A stretch of DNA of 64,000 bases from Butyriboletus loyo (lineage: Eukaryota > Basidiomycota > Agaricomycetes > Boletales > Boletaceae): contig JBBPSI010000003.1 of NCBI GenBank assembly GCA_038093515.1, forward strand, positions 583,219 to 647,218, given 5' to 3'. Numbering within the stretch: the stretch's first letter is position 1; each line of letters starts with the position of its first letter. The translations under genes were made by a program, and so were the position numbers. Shown piece after piece: positions 11,506-23,390 of the stretch. Under the pieces are notes generated by a model. The model worked only from the letters and a program-made list of their open reading frames with translations. It was not told the origin of the DNA and made no database searches.

Positions 11506-13008
11506 ATGTCGCGGCCCCAGGAGCAGGTCGAGGATCAGGTCGAGCTTGAAGAGGATATTGTAAGCGGAATCGGAGAGGCAGACGAAGTTATGGATGAAGT
11601 AGAGGAGGGGTACAGTAAGTTCCATGCAGGGCATTGCCACTAAGTAACTCATTGAACTCATGGCCTCATCAGCATCTTCTACCCCCACTTCCACGCTCAC
11701 GTGGATAAGCTGGTTTTGTTCTCTACCCGGTCACGAGTACTTCTGCGAAGTGTCGGAGGACTTTATCGAAGATGATTTTAATCTGACGGGCTTGAACACC
11801 ATGGTACCCTTCTGGAAGGAGGCGATGGAGATGGTGTTGGACGTCGAGCCAGGTACGTTTGCCCTCAGCCCATGTGAACTTCGCACCCATTATAATGCGA
11901 TGCAGACGAAGACACGTCGAAAATCCCGGATGTTTCAATTGTGGAGGCATCAGCCGAGCTTTTATACGGCCTCGTGCATCAGCGTTACATCCTGACGCGA
12001 GCCGGCTTGCAGTCCATGGTCTACTTCTACCACGCACCTGATCTATTATGATCTCATGCTCTTTTCAGGTGGACAAGTACGAAAGTGCTGCATTTGGCGT
12101 CTGCCCGCGGGTTTATTGTATGGGATGCAATGTGGTGCCGTGTGGCCGTTCCGATCTTCCTGGCATCGATACAGTCAAACTCTATTGCCCAAACTGTAAT
12201 GATATATACACTCCCCCGAGCAGCCGCTTTCAAGGAGTCGATGGTTCGAACATTTTTGTTTTCCTTCGTGAACCCTGGGAACTGACGGGTGTTTGAGGGA
12301 TACAGGGGCATTCTTTGGTACTACGTTTGCACATTTGTTTTTCCAGAGCTACCGTGAGCTTGCCCCCGCGCCGTTTTGGAAACCGTCGTCGTCGACAGAA
12401 TCATCGCTCTCTCCTGGACGGTCTCCGGACTCTGGCAACAGCTCGTCGCAGCGATCGCCTTTTGTCAATCCTAATCCGCATGGGGGCCAAAAGAGACCAG
12501 AGGGGCGTATTTACGAGCCGCGAATATATGGGTTCAAAGTGAGCGAACGGGCAAAGTCTGGGCCGCGGATGCAGTGGTTACGCTTGAGGCCTCAAAGTCC
12601 AGAGGAGTTGGATATGGTGGACTGGCGGGGACGTTGGATAGATGACGAGGAATATGGCGATGTCGATGAGGAAGAGGAGGGTGATAAACAAATGGAAGAC
12701 TTTGACCCAGTAAGGCTTTTTTCAGACCTACGCCAATCCTTTGCTCACACGTGGTATGATGTCAACGATTACAGGATGCTGTTGAAGATGAGGATGATGA
12801 AGAGGAAGAGGAGGAGGAGGAGGAAGGTGGTGCACGGAGACATCATGTCCGAGGTGAGCAGTCCGTCGATTCGCTGCGGCCTCCCACACCGATCCACCTA
12901 CCATCCTCGGCGCGTACATCCCCTACTTCTGGACCGGTATCGAAGGGTCAAGATGACCTGGCTATAGGTACGAGTGGCACAAGCAGGGTGAGGGTTCTGA
13001 GAAGATAA
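11506..13008 (+). CDS. CKB1: Casein kinase 2 regulatory beta subunit with long C-terminal tail
   Basis: Regulatory subunit of the CK2 holoenzyme, which dimerises through a zinc ribbon and tunes CK2-alpha. Six exons give 404 aa: 11506-11614, 11673-11852, 11906-12018, 12069-12243, 12306-12709, 12775-13008. After an acidic N-terminus come [32 protein letters not shown], the zinc ribbon CPRVYC...KLYCPNC, and the dimer/alpha contact [15 protein letters not shown] with [10 protein letters not shown]. Canonical beta subunits are about 215-280 aa; here an insertion before YEPRIYGF and a C-terminal tail with a run of ten or so Glu/Asp residues extend it. The last exon depends on a GTAAGG donor after DFDP. 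Confidence 0.94.
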
Positions 13009-13242
13009 TACGCATTCTGCGGGGCTGTTGAATCTCATTGCGAATAATTAGTTTCATAGAATACGATCCCTTCAATTTGGATGCTTTTGATCATTTAGGG
13101 GCACTACCAAGTTTGGAACTCCCAGGGCGTGGAAGAAAACTATACAGGTGCAAGCCACTGTCACAGCCACAATACTCACGGTCACGGCGAGGGTATCAAG
13201 CGAGGCTCTCGTCGAAACTGCATCCTCAAGACCGTCAAGATC

Positions 13243-13708
13243 ATGGCACGAAGCAGTGAGTTCGAGAATGCAACTCGGGGAAGGGTGGCTGATTCCTCTG
13301 TCGATTAGACCTTCCTTACGGCCCTAACAAAGGCCACCCTACTACGGCCCTTCCCAAGGCCTCCCGCCCTAGTCAGCGGAAAGGCATCCAATCTACCAAA
13401 AACACATTTGTGCGGTCCGTTGTTCGTGAGGTCGCGGGATTCTCCCCATATGAACGACGAGTGTTGGAGTTGCTGAGAAACTCCAAGGTGCGCGATCTAG
13501 AGCATCAGCCAGCTGGTAGGCTGACGATGATCTTTCACAGGACAAAAAGGCACGCAAGTTGACCAAGAAACGGGTAAGTTTGGACACACCATGGATGCGA
13601 CGGCGTCGGAGACTGATGACGGTGCGACAGCTTGGTACACTGTTGCGGTCGAAGCGCAAGCTGGAGGAGCTTGGCGCCGTGATTCAGGAGAGCCGGAGGG
13701 CACACTAA
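13243..13708 (+). CDS. RPL36: 60S ribosomal protein eL36
   Basis: Cytosolic large-subunit protein. Four exons give 100 aa, the usual length: 13243-13255, 13309-13487, 13541-13573, 13631-13708. The first exon encodes only MARS plus one base. The protein reads NLPYGPNKGHPTTALPK, then REVAGFSPYERRVLELLRN, DKKARKLTKKR, and ends LEELGAVIQESRRAH, matching the family from end to end. Splice sites are all GT-AG. The 234 bases upstream, after CKB1, have no convincing gene and must contain its promoter. Confidence 0.96.
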
Positions 13709-13927
13709 GCAACGCATACGCAACCATGTCTTGTACTTTGCACGGCTTATGCAGTATTTCTCCGCTGAGTCACGTATGATGTGGGTCGGCCGGTGTCTGG
13801 GGTCGGTTGCTGGGCGTGCCGAGAAGCCGAGTCAGTGGCATTACGTCGTAGTCCGATTTTTGATTGGTATCGGTTCGAACACAGTCTTTCGTTGGATTCG
13901 TATACATACCCACGTCGCTCCCTCATC

Positions 13928-15411
13928 ATGACCTTGGTCATCCCCCCTCCCAATCGAAGTCGCGCCTCCTCCACGTGCGTACGCCCCGCCCTGTCAATAA
14001 ACACCCTCGGCAGACGTCGTTCGTCCTCCCTCGTCCTCCCTGTCCAACACACCCCCGACGACACCGCCTCCCTTGCGCAAAGCCCAACCTCTCAGTCGTC
14101 CGTGACGACATCCCATCTTTCCATGCTCTCCTTGATAGCTGCAAAGTGTCTCGAGTTCCTTCACATGCCCAAATTGCACCCTTCTGACTGTTTATCCCCC
14201 TCATCGCCACTCCACTCCAGCCAAGCTGACCTCGTTCTTCCCCTTTCGGCTTCGTCACAATCCACCTTTGGTGACATCTTAAATGAGAAAGACGCTAGTT
14301 CACATCGTTGGCCACCCTTTCACCCTTCGGTCAGTGATGGCCCTTTCCTCGATCTCGTGTCCCATTTGACGTCTCTCTTAGGCGCATGCACCAATCCTCT
14401 TGGTCATGCTCCTCTTCCCCCTGTCTACTTCCGTAGTGCTGTTGTCACTTTACTCCCTACCCATCTCAGTCACGTGGCCACGAACACTCGCTGAGCTCGC
14501 TGAACTTGGTAAAGAACTCCAAAAGTACTCCCAGCTTGGTCCTGGGACGTTTGCACATGTTATTGGTGTACTTTCCGTGACTGCGGCTTGGAAACATGCC
14601 TGGTCCATACCTGGCAGTGTCATTTGGGTTGGTTTTAAAACAAATGTTTTGTCAGTGAACTCGCGTGACTGATTGGCCCTGGTAGAATGTGCTGGCTGGT
14701 GCTCTCTTTCACCCCCTATTGGCTACCTTGCTGTTGACCTTTCTGACAACTGTCGGATCAGTGATCGCTACCGTCCTCAGTGCACCCCTAGCCCCGTTTC
14801 TTAGCCGACTCTTTCCGCGTGCGCTGGATATGACCCGAAATGCCTTGGAAGGCGAGACTGACTTGTCTGTTGGGTCGGCGCCGAGGTCATCGGCTTGGGT
14901 TCGCTTGTCGATATTGCGCCTCATTGGGGTCGTACCCTGGTCGGGAATTAACATCGCATGCGGTGTCTGTGGTGTACCATTGACCGACTGTTTTTTGGGT
15001 GCCTTCATCGGCAGTCTCCCGTGGACGGCGGTCACGTGCCAGGTATGTTCCTCGCTGATATCGCCATTAGCGTATCTTGACCTTTGCTAGATCGGTGATA
15101 TCCTTCAGACAGTCGCATCGGCTCCTTCGCCAGGTCACCAGACCGTTTCTTCCCTGTTAGCTTCTCCCGACATCATCCTGAAGCTCGTTTTCTTGTCCTT
15201 CTTGTCCCTGGCACCTATTCTTGGGCGAGATCGGCTACGCGCCATCATATCGAAAAAATCGCTCTCGGATGCGCCACAGTCCGTTGGAAACGAACGTTTA
15301 TCCCGATGGGTCCGTGACTGGAAGACGAAGATGCGCACACGTTCTCGATCACACAATCAAGATATGAAACGATTTGATGATCTTGTCCACGAAAAGGCTT
15401 CTTTGCCTTAA
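13928..15411 (+). CDS. VTT/SNARE-associated (DedA-Tvp38-TMEM41-like) membrane protein
   Basis: Multi-pass endomembrane protein of the VTT superfamily; members act as lipid scramblases or in Golgi/ER membrane traffic. Four exons give 447 aa: 13928-14402, 14437-14627, 14686-15042, 15091-15411. The N-terminal 150 residues are Ser/Pro-rich and cytosolic in character. Hydrophobic helices follow (VLLSLYSLPISVTW; VLAGALFHPLLATLLLTFL). The VTT core is visible as LIGVVPWSGINIACGV.GVP and AFIGSLPWTAVTCQIGDIL, i.e. the family (R/L).(I/V)P..P/S..N motif and second re-entrant loop. A late hydrophobic helix (LVFLSFLSLAPIL) and a basic tail end it. The first intron would be only 34 bases, so that boundary is the weakest point. 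Confidence 0.85.
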
Positions 15412-16382
15412 TGATGCATCATTTTCCCCTGCTCTGGGCCTCTCGCGGTTCTTGCTGATTTATTTATCGACAACATACTCTGGTTTCCCGTAATGTCACG
15501 CATGATGTTCTCACGCACCATGAACACTTGGGTGCCTCTTTCTCACCTCCACGCTCACGACGAACAGATACCCCTAATATGTGATTACCCACCTCGTTTC
15601 TTCATTTGGCCCCTTTGCTTTCCTTGTCCTGATCTTACGATTTGTATGCACATATTCTTTGCCATATCAACACAATCGTCTCCTGGCTCCGTGCACAGAT
15701 GTACAGAGCAATGTATACTGTCTCTTTGCGATCACTGAGCGACCGAGGCTGTGGGCTATGGCCGCGGCATCGCTTGACAAGCGGTGTTGCGTGGTCGGGG
15801 ACGATTGGACGAGGCTCGAATCTACAGGACATTCCATATTCGGAACCACACATTTTAGCTTCTCAGCCCAAGGCAATGCTCGGTTTCGCATGCAGGGTCG
15901 CCCGCAAGAGTGAAATCGGTCGAGGTTGATTAGGAATTGGAATTGCCATATGCCTGGTTCAGGATCGCTTATCAGACAACTCGACTTGAACCATTCATTC
16001 ACATATGTTGCCATGGTCCTTGACGTAGTCGAGAGGGATGCCCGCTCTACACTTCAAAGGTACGCATTTGTCGTGATCATGGACCACCTCGCGTCTGTTC
16101 GCAAGCACAGCACATTTATGGAAAACATGAGGTGAGTCGTGGTGTCCCGTTCATGAACATCCTGCCCCCAACGTGGCTGTTGAGCTCAGGCAGGTTCCCT
16201 CAATGACTACCGTCTGTGTACAGCTTGAAGCGTGCCCCTCCCCTTTTCCTATATGAGCCTACTCATGTCTCTATTCATTACCAACTTATAATAGTTCGTC
16301 TTCTCATTTCTATCCACACAGCTGCGCTCCCAGCTCAATCCTGCTCTTGCATCGTCGAAGACCACTACCGGCTTCACTAGCC
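15412..16382. other. Intergenic
   Basis: About 970 bases between the VTT gene and the Pro-rich gene, both on the plus strand. The longest open frames (about 110 codons) have no family motif and no coding character. A pyrimidine-rich stretch just before 16383 looks like a fungal promoter/5' UTR. No RNA gene seen. Confidence 0.5.
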
Positions 16383-17731
16383 ATGACTCAAGTGGAGCCC
16401 GGGCGCTCGATGAGCCACAGGAAGCCTGTCCCAAAATTCATCCCCTCACCGCCGCCTTCTCCTCCCTCATCTCCAGGAGCACCTTTCAGGCAAATCTCTC
16501 TCTCCTCAATTTCCTCATCTTCTCCTATACAGAGCGACAGACCACCGGTGAGGAATGCACACGTTTCATGAAGAACGACACTTATGCAGTACCGAGTAGC
16601 TCCCGGATGATTGGAAGGACGTGATCGACAGGGTGGTCTCCAGAGAGCGGCGGTCAACACTGCCTACCATTAACACAGTAGTTGATTTTTCGACCCATGA
16701 GGGACCTTCAACTGACCTCCATGGCGAAGCAGAGCCATTGCGGCAGTCTCCGGCCAGCACGGTGGGCAGCGGTGCTCAACGAAGTTACCAATGTAGCAAT
16801 GCTCATATAGTCACAGGAGTTTGAGACGTCCAGGAGCTACACGTTTACTCCACCTTCCCCATCTGAAAGTTATGATGGAGATCCATTATCTCGTCCGCAT
16901 TCTCCCACACCCTGGACACGGCCAGCAGGCAAACGCAAGCCACAAGCAGTAAGTGACCTATACTGGCGGAATAGCCCATTGGACTCAACTTTCGATAGGA
17001 ATACCGTCCACCGACACCCCCGCTTCCGCGTCAGAAATCGCGGTCAGCTGAGTCTGTCTCGCAGGGTGATTCGCCTGTTGCGTTGACACAGATTGTGCGT
17101 CACTTTGCTTTCCCCATGTTATTTTTCTGATATTTTTTTACAGTCACGTCACTCTCCGCCACTACCCGCCCCACCTTTGCCCACTCCGCCCCTGCCCTCT
17201 CCGCCTCTTCCACCGCCACCGCTGCCGACGCCGCCACGCGTCTCTCGACCGTTACCCGAAATCCCAGTACAAGATACCTCGGTCTTGGAAACCCGCGAGG
17301 TAAAGCAAATGGTGCTGATAGTCAAACCTGAGGCCACGAGACCTTTCTATGGCCCACGCAAGCTCCCTACCCCTCCATCGTCGCTATCGACATACGAGTG
17401 TTCCTTGACTACAAGCCACGTTAGGGCGCCATCGCACTCCGAATACTCTTCTACACTGGCGTCGAGTTGCACACCTGCACGCACCACCCCGCCATCGACG
17501 GTGTACTCTGAGAAATGGCCAGAGAATACTTCCCGTACCGGTTACGGGGTGCCGATTAGGATGGAGCCTCCCCAGAGAGAAGGATCGCTGGAGCATCCGC
17601 GAACCAAGTTTGAAGCGTCTCCGCCGATTATTTCGCAAAGCTCGAAGCGCAGAATACTTCGTCAGGCGCTAGCGCAGGGACTGCGGCGCATCGGATCGCT
17701 GGTCGTATCCGCATTTTTGTGCCATCGGTGA
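16383..17731 (+). CDS. Pro-rich protein with (PPLP)n repeat, unknown function
   Basis: Five exons give 380 aa: 16383-16547, 16600-16761, 16817-16948, 16999-17094, 17144-17731. All joins are GT-AG and preserve frame. The protein is Ser/Pro-rich, with PSPPPSPPSSPG near the N-terminus, LPDDWKDVIDRVVSRERRS as a single predicted helical segment, and at the start of the last exon a dense PPLPTPPLPSPPLPPPPLP tract suited to SH3, WW or EVH1 partners. The C-terminus KRRILRQALAQGLRRIGSL is strongly basic and amphipathic and might bind membrane. No catalytic domain is seen. It could be a cytoskeletal or polarity adaptor, but that is only a guess. Confidence 0.7.
17150..17232 (+). repeat. CCGCCxCTGCC-type minisatellite inside the Pro-rich gene
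   Basis: About seven imperfect 12-15 base units of CCxCTxCCxxCxCCG encode repeated PPLP. It lies in frame in the last exon, so changes in copy number would lengthen or shorten the Pro tract without breaking the gene. Confidence 0.7.
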
Positions 17732-18115
17732 CACGCGTTGCTAGTGTAGCATCTTCTGTTGTCACATGGGACTGTGAAGCTGGATTGTATAAGAGCATTA
17801 CCGTACTTGGGCCACCGCGCCTCCTCAGCTTTCCGGGTGGTAGCCCTTGTTGTAATCTGTGGGAGGACAAAAGCAAGGACGGGCGACGTAGTTATTTACA
17901 TAAACTATGGATGGTTAGGTAGAGTACGTTACCTAGCTAATGTGGTTTTGCCATGTGGAAGTAATAAGTTAGCATAAGCAGTCACAAACATTGTAGACTT
18001 CCAACCTCGTTGAAGCAACACCCCCTCGAGCCCCACCCGACGATGCCCTTTTGATATCCCCTGCCTTTCAAACCGCGATTGATAACCTGGAATCGCAGGT
18101 CCGACCTTTCACTCC
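17732..18115. other. Intergenic
   Basis: Spacer between the Pro-rich gene and the carrier, both on the plus strand. Nothing recognisable except short AT-rich stretches near 17900-17990 that fit a 3' UTR and promoter. Confidence 0.5.
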
Positions 18116-19768
18116 ATGTCGGAGGTCGTGTCTTTTTTGCGCCCCCAGCCCACAGGGCGTGACATTTATGAAGCATGTCTCTCTGGCGTTCGGGATCGCC
18201 CCTTCATTCCACGACTTAGGTCCGATCCTCTACCTTATCGTCCTATTCCTCACAGCCTTCTTGAATTCCGGGAACAAGAGGGAGAAGAAAACCGGGGAAG
18301 GAGACTCTATGACTTGTGGCGACGTCTGCCCAATCCACGCTTTCAGGGCTCGGAAACCGCGGCCACTCTGGGAATTTCACTTGGCGAGTCACTAACGCCA
18401 GAAAAGGCCGAAAACATGCGGAGAGCCTATGAAGACGAACTATTGCGGCGGTGTGGCGGCCATATCTCCAGTCTACGGCCGACCCACATACCCTGGCCGG
18501 AGTTCCGGGATTATGCGGAAGCAAAGGAGGCTGGTCAGTGATGATTGAAAATTGTATCGCTTTGCTGTTCCTTCCTCACGCATTTGTTGTCAGAGCTGTG
18601 GTGCGTCTTCCATGACGAGCTCGATCTGGACGGGAACGGCCATCTAGACTCGGAGGAACTCCAGACTGCGTTGAACAATGCCGGTAGGTTACCTCGATGC
18701 TACACGTTGCACCGGTATTCAATGTATACCCAGGGATCACCCTTTCTCCCTCTGCCCTGGCGGAATTCACAACATTTTTGACGCAATCACCTCACTCCCA
18801 TGTTATCAACTTTCGGCAGTTCCGCGATTTCCTATTACTCCTCCCTCGGAAAGCATCGACCTCCGAGATCTACCAGTATTACGAGGTGAAGAGGTTCATG
18901 GGAAATGACGCAAGGGGTCCAGCGAGGGTGACAGTGGAAGGTCTGCTGCGTTGTCACTTACTTTTATGCTCCACCTTTGACGTACGGAAGGTGATGTCAG
19001 TCTAGGTGCCAAAGTCAATCCCGGATCAATGGCATCGTTGCGAGTCCCTGCAGAACAACCGGCTCCCGTCAACCACGGAGGTGAGCTTGAGGAGGAGCCA
19101 GAAGAACACCGTGATTGGTTGCAGGGCCACACAGCAGTCAAGTTTCTCCTGGCAGGTGGTATGGCTGGCGCAGGTGAAGCGTTTGCCTGCACAAATGATA
19201 TCTACTGACAGCTGCTCTTGCTGGCAGTTTCGAGGACGTGTACCGCTCCGTTCGATCGTCTCAAAGTTTTCTTGATCACTCGTCCTCCTGAGATGGGAGG
19301 GACCTCTGTGGGCCCTAAACCCAGCGTCAGCGGTTTGAAAGCTATAGGCGGCGCTACTGCTCGCATATACGCCGAAGGCGGCGTCTTGGCTTTTTGGACG
19401 GGAAACGGACTTTCTGTAATGAAGATATTCCCCGAGTCCGCCATAAGGTTCATGACATACGAGACAGTTGTTCGTCTTCTTTATGTGCCCGTGTCCAGCA
19501 TGTAGTACTCAGCGTTTGGGGACAGAAACGCGCATTTGCCAGATACTGGGATCATGTTGAAGACCCCCGAGACATAAGTGGTAGTAGTCGGTTTTTGTCA
19601 GGCGGTATTGGTGGACTATCCAGTCAACTCAGTAAGTTTTGGGCCGCCACAATGTGCTTTTTGCTCATGACAACGTAGGTATATACCCCATCGAAACGCT
19701 GAAGGTTTGGGGTCGATCTACTGCTCAGCCTGTTCCCTTACTGAGTTCTTGGTAGACTCAAATGATAG
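18116..19768 (+). pseudogene. EF-hand mitochondrial carrier (SLC25A24/SAL1-like), 3' end lost
   Basis: Calcium-regulated inner-membrane carrier (ATP-Mg/phosphate type) in its intact form. Eight exons can be read: 18116-18533, 18594-18683, 18734-18940, 18991-19173, 19228-19466, 19526-19631, 19679-19704, 19756-about 19768. The N-terminal half carries one canonical EF-hand loop, DLDGNGHLDSEE. The first carrier repeat begins [26 protein letters not shown] and is followed by FWTGNGLSVMKIFPESAIRFMTYE. The second begins FLSGGIGGLSSQLSIYPIETLKTQM and stops there: the next bases belong to the minus-strand Gypsy-A pol. The rest of repeat 2 and all of repeat 3 are missing, so it cannot make a transporter. 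What remains has no frameshift or stop, implying a recent break. Confidence 0.88.
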
Positions 19769-21584
19769 GAATGACCACGAGCAACTCGCGATCATAGATA
19801 TCATAGTTGCGCTCTGCCGGCGAGAGCGTCTTAGACAAGTAGGCGCAAGGATGTAGGTCACCGTTGACATCCTTCTGCATGAGCACTGCTCCAGTAGCAG
19901 TGAGGGAGGCATCCGTCATGACAGCAAACGGCTTCGTGACGTCGGGCATAGAGAGAACGGGTTGTCGTAGGAACGACTGTTTGATTGCTTGGAACGCCTG
20001 TTCGCAAGCCGGGGTCCAAGCCCATGGGGAGTTCTTCTTAGTCAGGTCGTGCAGCGGCTTCGCGATGTGAGAGAAGTCCTGTATGAACCTGCGATAAAAA
20101 TTGCAAAACCCGATGAAGGACCTGACTGCCTTCACCGAGGTCGGGGGGTTCCATTCGCGAATGGCTTTCAACTTGGTCGGGTCCATCTTGACCTGCCCTT
20201 CTCGGACCATCATCCCGAGGTATTCCACTTCTTCGGCATCGAACGAACATTTTTCCAGCTTGAGGAACAACTTGTGTTCGCGAAGTCGTTCCAGGACACG
20301 GATCGTTCGTGCCTCGTGTTCTGCAGAGGTGGCGGAGTGGATCAAGAGGTCGTCCATGTAGATGATCAACCACCCTTCTGCCATGAGGTCGCCGAAGATA
20401 TGGTCCATCAAAGCCTGGAACGTGGCTGGGGAGTTACAAAGTCCGAAGAACATCACGGTGGGCTCGAACAGCCCTTGGGGAGTGATGAAGGCCGCCTTCC
20501 AGCGGTCGTTCGGCTTGATGAGGACATTGTTGTATCCCCAGCGGATATCCATCTTGGTGAAGATTTTCGATCCTTTGAGACGGTCGACGAGGTCGGAGAT
20601 GAGGGGGAGAGGGTAGGCGTTTTTGACGGTATGGGAGTTCAGGTACCGGTAGTCCTGACAGGGGCGTAGCGAGCCATCCTTCTTGGATACGAAGAAGAAG
20701 GGGGCTGCCTGAGGGGACTTGGAGGGAGTGATCTTTCCCGACTTGAGGTGTTCTTCGACGAACGCCTTACATGCCTCTGATTCCTTCGGGTTCAGAGGAT
20801 AGACCTTAGCGACTTTTGGTACGAAGTCTTTGTCGAGGTCAATGGCGTGGTCGAATGATCGGGATGGGGGAAGCTCCTCGGTGTTCTTCTTGTCAAAAAC
20901 GTCCGCGAAGGCGGCGAACGGGGTAGGGAGAACTGCTTTCTCCTTGACGGCTTGGGCGGCGATCTCAGTCGCGATGGTTGCCTTTCTGATAGGGTAGGCG
21001 TCCCTTGCTGAAGCGTCTACTCGCTTCTTCCAGAGCTTGGCGATCTTGGAGTCTGGGTCCAAGTCAAGGTACCGTACCAGGTACCGTTGAGCGATTGCCC
21101 GAGGGGAGTCGTGTCGGGGCTTCTTGATTTGATCTGGGAGATCGATGTGGCCAGTGGCCCAATCTATTACCGGGTTTGCTTCTCGTAGCCACGGTAATCC
21201 CAGGATCATGTTTTCTCTGCCTATGTTGAGGACTAGGAAGCTCCGTTCCTCCTCGGTTTCTCCAATCCTGATGGAGATGTTGACTTTGTATCGGATGACT
21301 CCTCCTTGGTTGTTTGACCCGTCCACGTTTTGGGCACTTAGTGGCTTGGGTAGCCGTTCCATCGGCAGTTTCTTTCGCTTCACTAGATCGCGATCTATGA
21401 AGCATCCGCTTGCGCCGCTGTCCACCAGGGCGAATGTGTCGACGATTTGTCCCCCTTCATGCGCGAATAACGATACTGGAACTCGGATTGATTGCGCATT
21501 GGGATTTGATAAAACTACAGGGGCGATTACATGGAGAGGCGAAGACGTCGAAACTTCCCTCTCTTCTAAAAATCCTTTGGCCAT
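19769..21584 (-). pseudogene. Gypsy-A copy 1 pol, 3'-truncated
   Basis: Open for about 600 codons from the ATG that overlaps the gag stop. It encodes the aspartic protease (VDSGASGCFIDRD), the complete reverse transcriptase with the YMDD catalytic box, and the start of RNase H (TDASLTATGAVLMQ) up to YDRELL, then ends at the carrier junction. The intact copies continue ELLAVIHALEEWRHYL at this place. Integrase and chromodomain are absent. Confidence 0.92.
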
Positions 21585-22561
21585 TCTTCGGCCACCTTGG
21601 TTGCTGCGACGGGCAGCTTTTCTTCGTCTTCGTTGAAACATGCCTTAAGCACGTTCAGGACATCTTCTTGTTGGGTGCCTCGACCTTTCAACTCGGACAA
21701 GTAGTCGACGAGTGGGGAGGGCTTTGACTCGGGTTGCGTGACGACGGCGGCGCGTGTGCGCTGAGGGTTGCGAGGGGGGCGAGAGGGCGGTCCTCTGGAG
21801 TTTTGTCCATTGCGTGGGGGACGAGGATGGTTACTCGAACGACACCCGACTTGGTGGCATACGAAGCATTTGTTCTGCTTCATGTACTCCGTGCGTTGCA
21901 CGGGAGTAAGTCGGACAGCGTCGACGTCCATCGCATTGGGGTCCCTTCTGTTAGACGAGGGTTTGGAGGAAGAGGAGAACGTGGGGATGTAGCGTTTTCC
22001 GGCGCGGAGGTCGTCAATGCGCTTGTGTTGCGCATGGAATGCGGATGTTTTCTCTGCCCATCCGGCAAGCGTGGTAGGGGGCTTCTCGCACGAGAGGACA
22101 GACTCGGCGAGGCGGGGGTCGAGACCGCGAATGAACCACTCGATGAGCGCCTTCTCATCTATGATTCCGGACTTGGCAGCGAGGAGCTGGAACTCCGTGA
22201 CGTATGTGTCGTAGCCGTCCTTTTTGTTGGCTCTGTTTTGGTTTAGGTTCCCCAGGTCGATGCGAGCGCTTTCTCCTACGTCGAAGGGGTGGAAGACTCT
22301 GTGAAAGTCCTCGCAGACGGTGGTGAACTCCCTTTGTTGTGCAGTAGGGCGTCCATCTAGGAGAAGGCTCATCCAGCCTTCGGAGAACGTCTTGCCTTTT
22401 CCTTCGCTCATTTTCATGAGGAGGGCGTTGATTTTTGACTCGTCGTCAGGGAATGCCGTCTGGTTGGCGGCGAAATAGGTGCGCATGGCGAGGAGCCATC
22501 GCGAGGCATCTTCATTGAGCCCAGAGAAGTCCTTGGGAACGATCTTTCCTTTGTCAGACAT
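21566..22561 (-). CDS. Gypsy-A copy 1 gag
   Basis: 331-aa capsid/nucleocapsid protein starting MSDKGKIVPKDFSGLNED. It has the LLAMRTYFAAN and WFIRGLDPRLAESVLS capsid segments and one zinc motif, CFVCHQVGCRSSNH. Its stop overlaps the pol ATG by 19 bases. In copy 3 the same frame is open about 70 codons further upstream, so the true start could be earlier. Confidence 0.85.
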   Translation of the reverse strand: MSDKGKIVPKDFSGLNEDASRWLLAMRTYFAANQTAFPDDESKINALLMKMSEGKGKTFSEGWMSLLLDGRPTAQQREFTTVCEDFHRVFHPFDVGESARIDLGNLNQNRANKKDGYDTYVTEFQLLAAKSGIIDEKALIEWFIRGLDPRLAESVLSCEKPPTTLAGWAEKTSAFHAQHKRIDDLRAGKRYIPTFSSSSKPSSNRRDPNAMDVDAVRLTPVQRTEYMKQNKCFVCHQVGCRSSNHPRPPRNGQNSRGPPSRPPRNPQRTRAAVVTQPESKPSPLVDYLSELKGRGTQQEDVLNVLKACFNEDEEKLPVAATKVAEEWPKDF

Positions 22562-22961
22562 CTCGTCGTTGTCTTCGTCGTCAGAGGGATCTGCGGGAGG
22601 GAAATACGGTGGAGAGGGAGAGCGGGAGTTGTGTGGAGAGACGTGGGGGGTTCTATCGAGCCAGTCGTCGCTATAACCGTCGTCGCTGGGTTCCGGTTCG
22701 TCTTCCTGCCCTAGACCCTGGTCCTCGGGTTGATAAGAGGGTTCGGGGTCTGACTGGGGCAGAGGGGAAAACTGGGGTTCAGGGTCTGGCGGGGCGGGAG
22801 AGTGTGGTGGCGACGGGTTGTCGACGACGATGGGTTCCGGTTCGGGAGAAGGAACGCGGAAAGAACGACCGACGCGTCTGGGACGTTGGATGGAAATGTT
22901 GGGCGAGGGTGGGGCGGCTTTACTGCTGAAGAGCAGAAGCGAGGTGAAGATCTAGTTCTTT

Positions 22962-23390
22962 TGTTACGCTGGGCGCTAACAATTGAACAGCGAGGAGGCA
23001 CTCTGGAGTGGCCTCGAGACTCGTTAAGCGTTTCTGAGCTGGGTCTCAGACTATGTCTTAGTGCGCACACTAAGAGTCTGGAAGTGATACTAATTGCTAG
23101 CAGGAAGCTGCGTAGAACTAGATACCGTTACAGGGTGTAAAGACAGTGGCTTTATACTACTGAGGTCTGCGCACAGACCATGCTCCCTAATCGGGTCGCG
23201 AGAGCAAAAGTACAAACGAGGAAAAGATACTCTAGAACGTTCTGGAGTATGAAAGAAAATGCGTCCGTGCGCGGGAAGTGGTGACTAAGCTACGAACGGT
23301 TGTTACCGTTCAACTGGAACTAGCAAGAGGCTAGGCGAATGTAAGAGTCCTAACGGTAGTGGAGAGAAAAAGTAAAGTACTACCGTAACA
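22962..23390 (-). repeat. LTR-A1 (5' LTR of Gypsy-A copy 1)
   Basis: 429 bp, TGTTACG at one end and CGTAACA at the other. It contains the TATAAAG box and the ATCTAGTTCT start motif that complements the primer-binding site just inside the element. It interrupts the Gypsy-D gag. Confidence 0.92.

Larger units (their letters stand above)
19769..23390 (-). mobile_element. Gypsy-A copy 1: 5' LTR, gag and half of pol
   Basis: Minus-strand chromodomain Gypsy element reading from its 5' LTR (22962-23390) through gag into pol. It stops inside pol at the RT/RNase H boundary, directly against the carrier gene. There is no integrase, chromodomain, third ORF or 3' LTR. On the right it lies in the gag of Gypsy-D. 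The absence of a 3' LTR at the carrier side means this junction was made by deletion or recombination, not by integration. Confidence 0.92.

Noticed and set aside
13038..13259. 73-aa frame upstream of eL36
   Set aside because: Overlaps the eL36 start in another frame and has no family resemblance.
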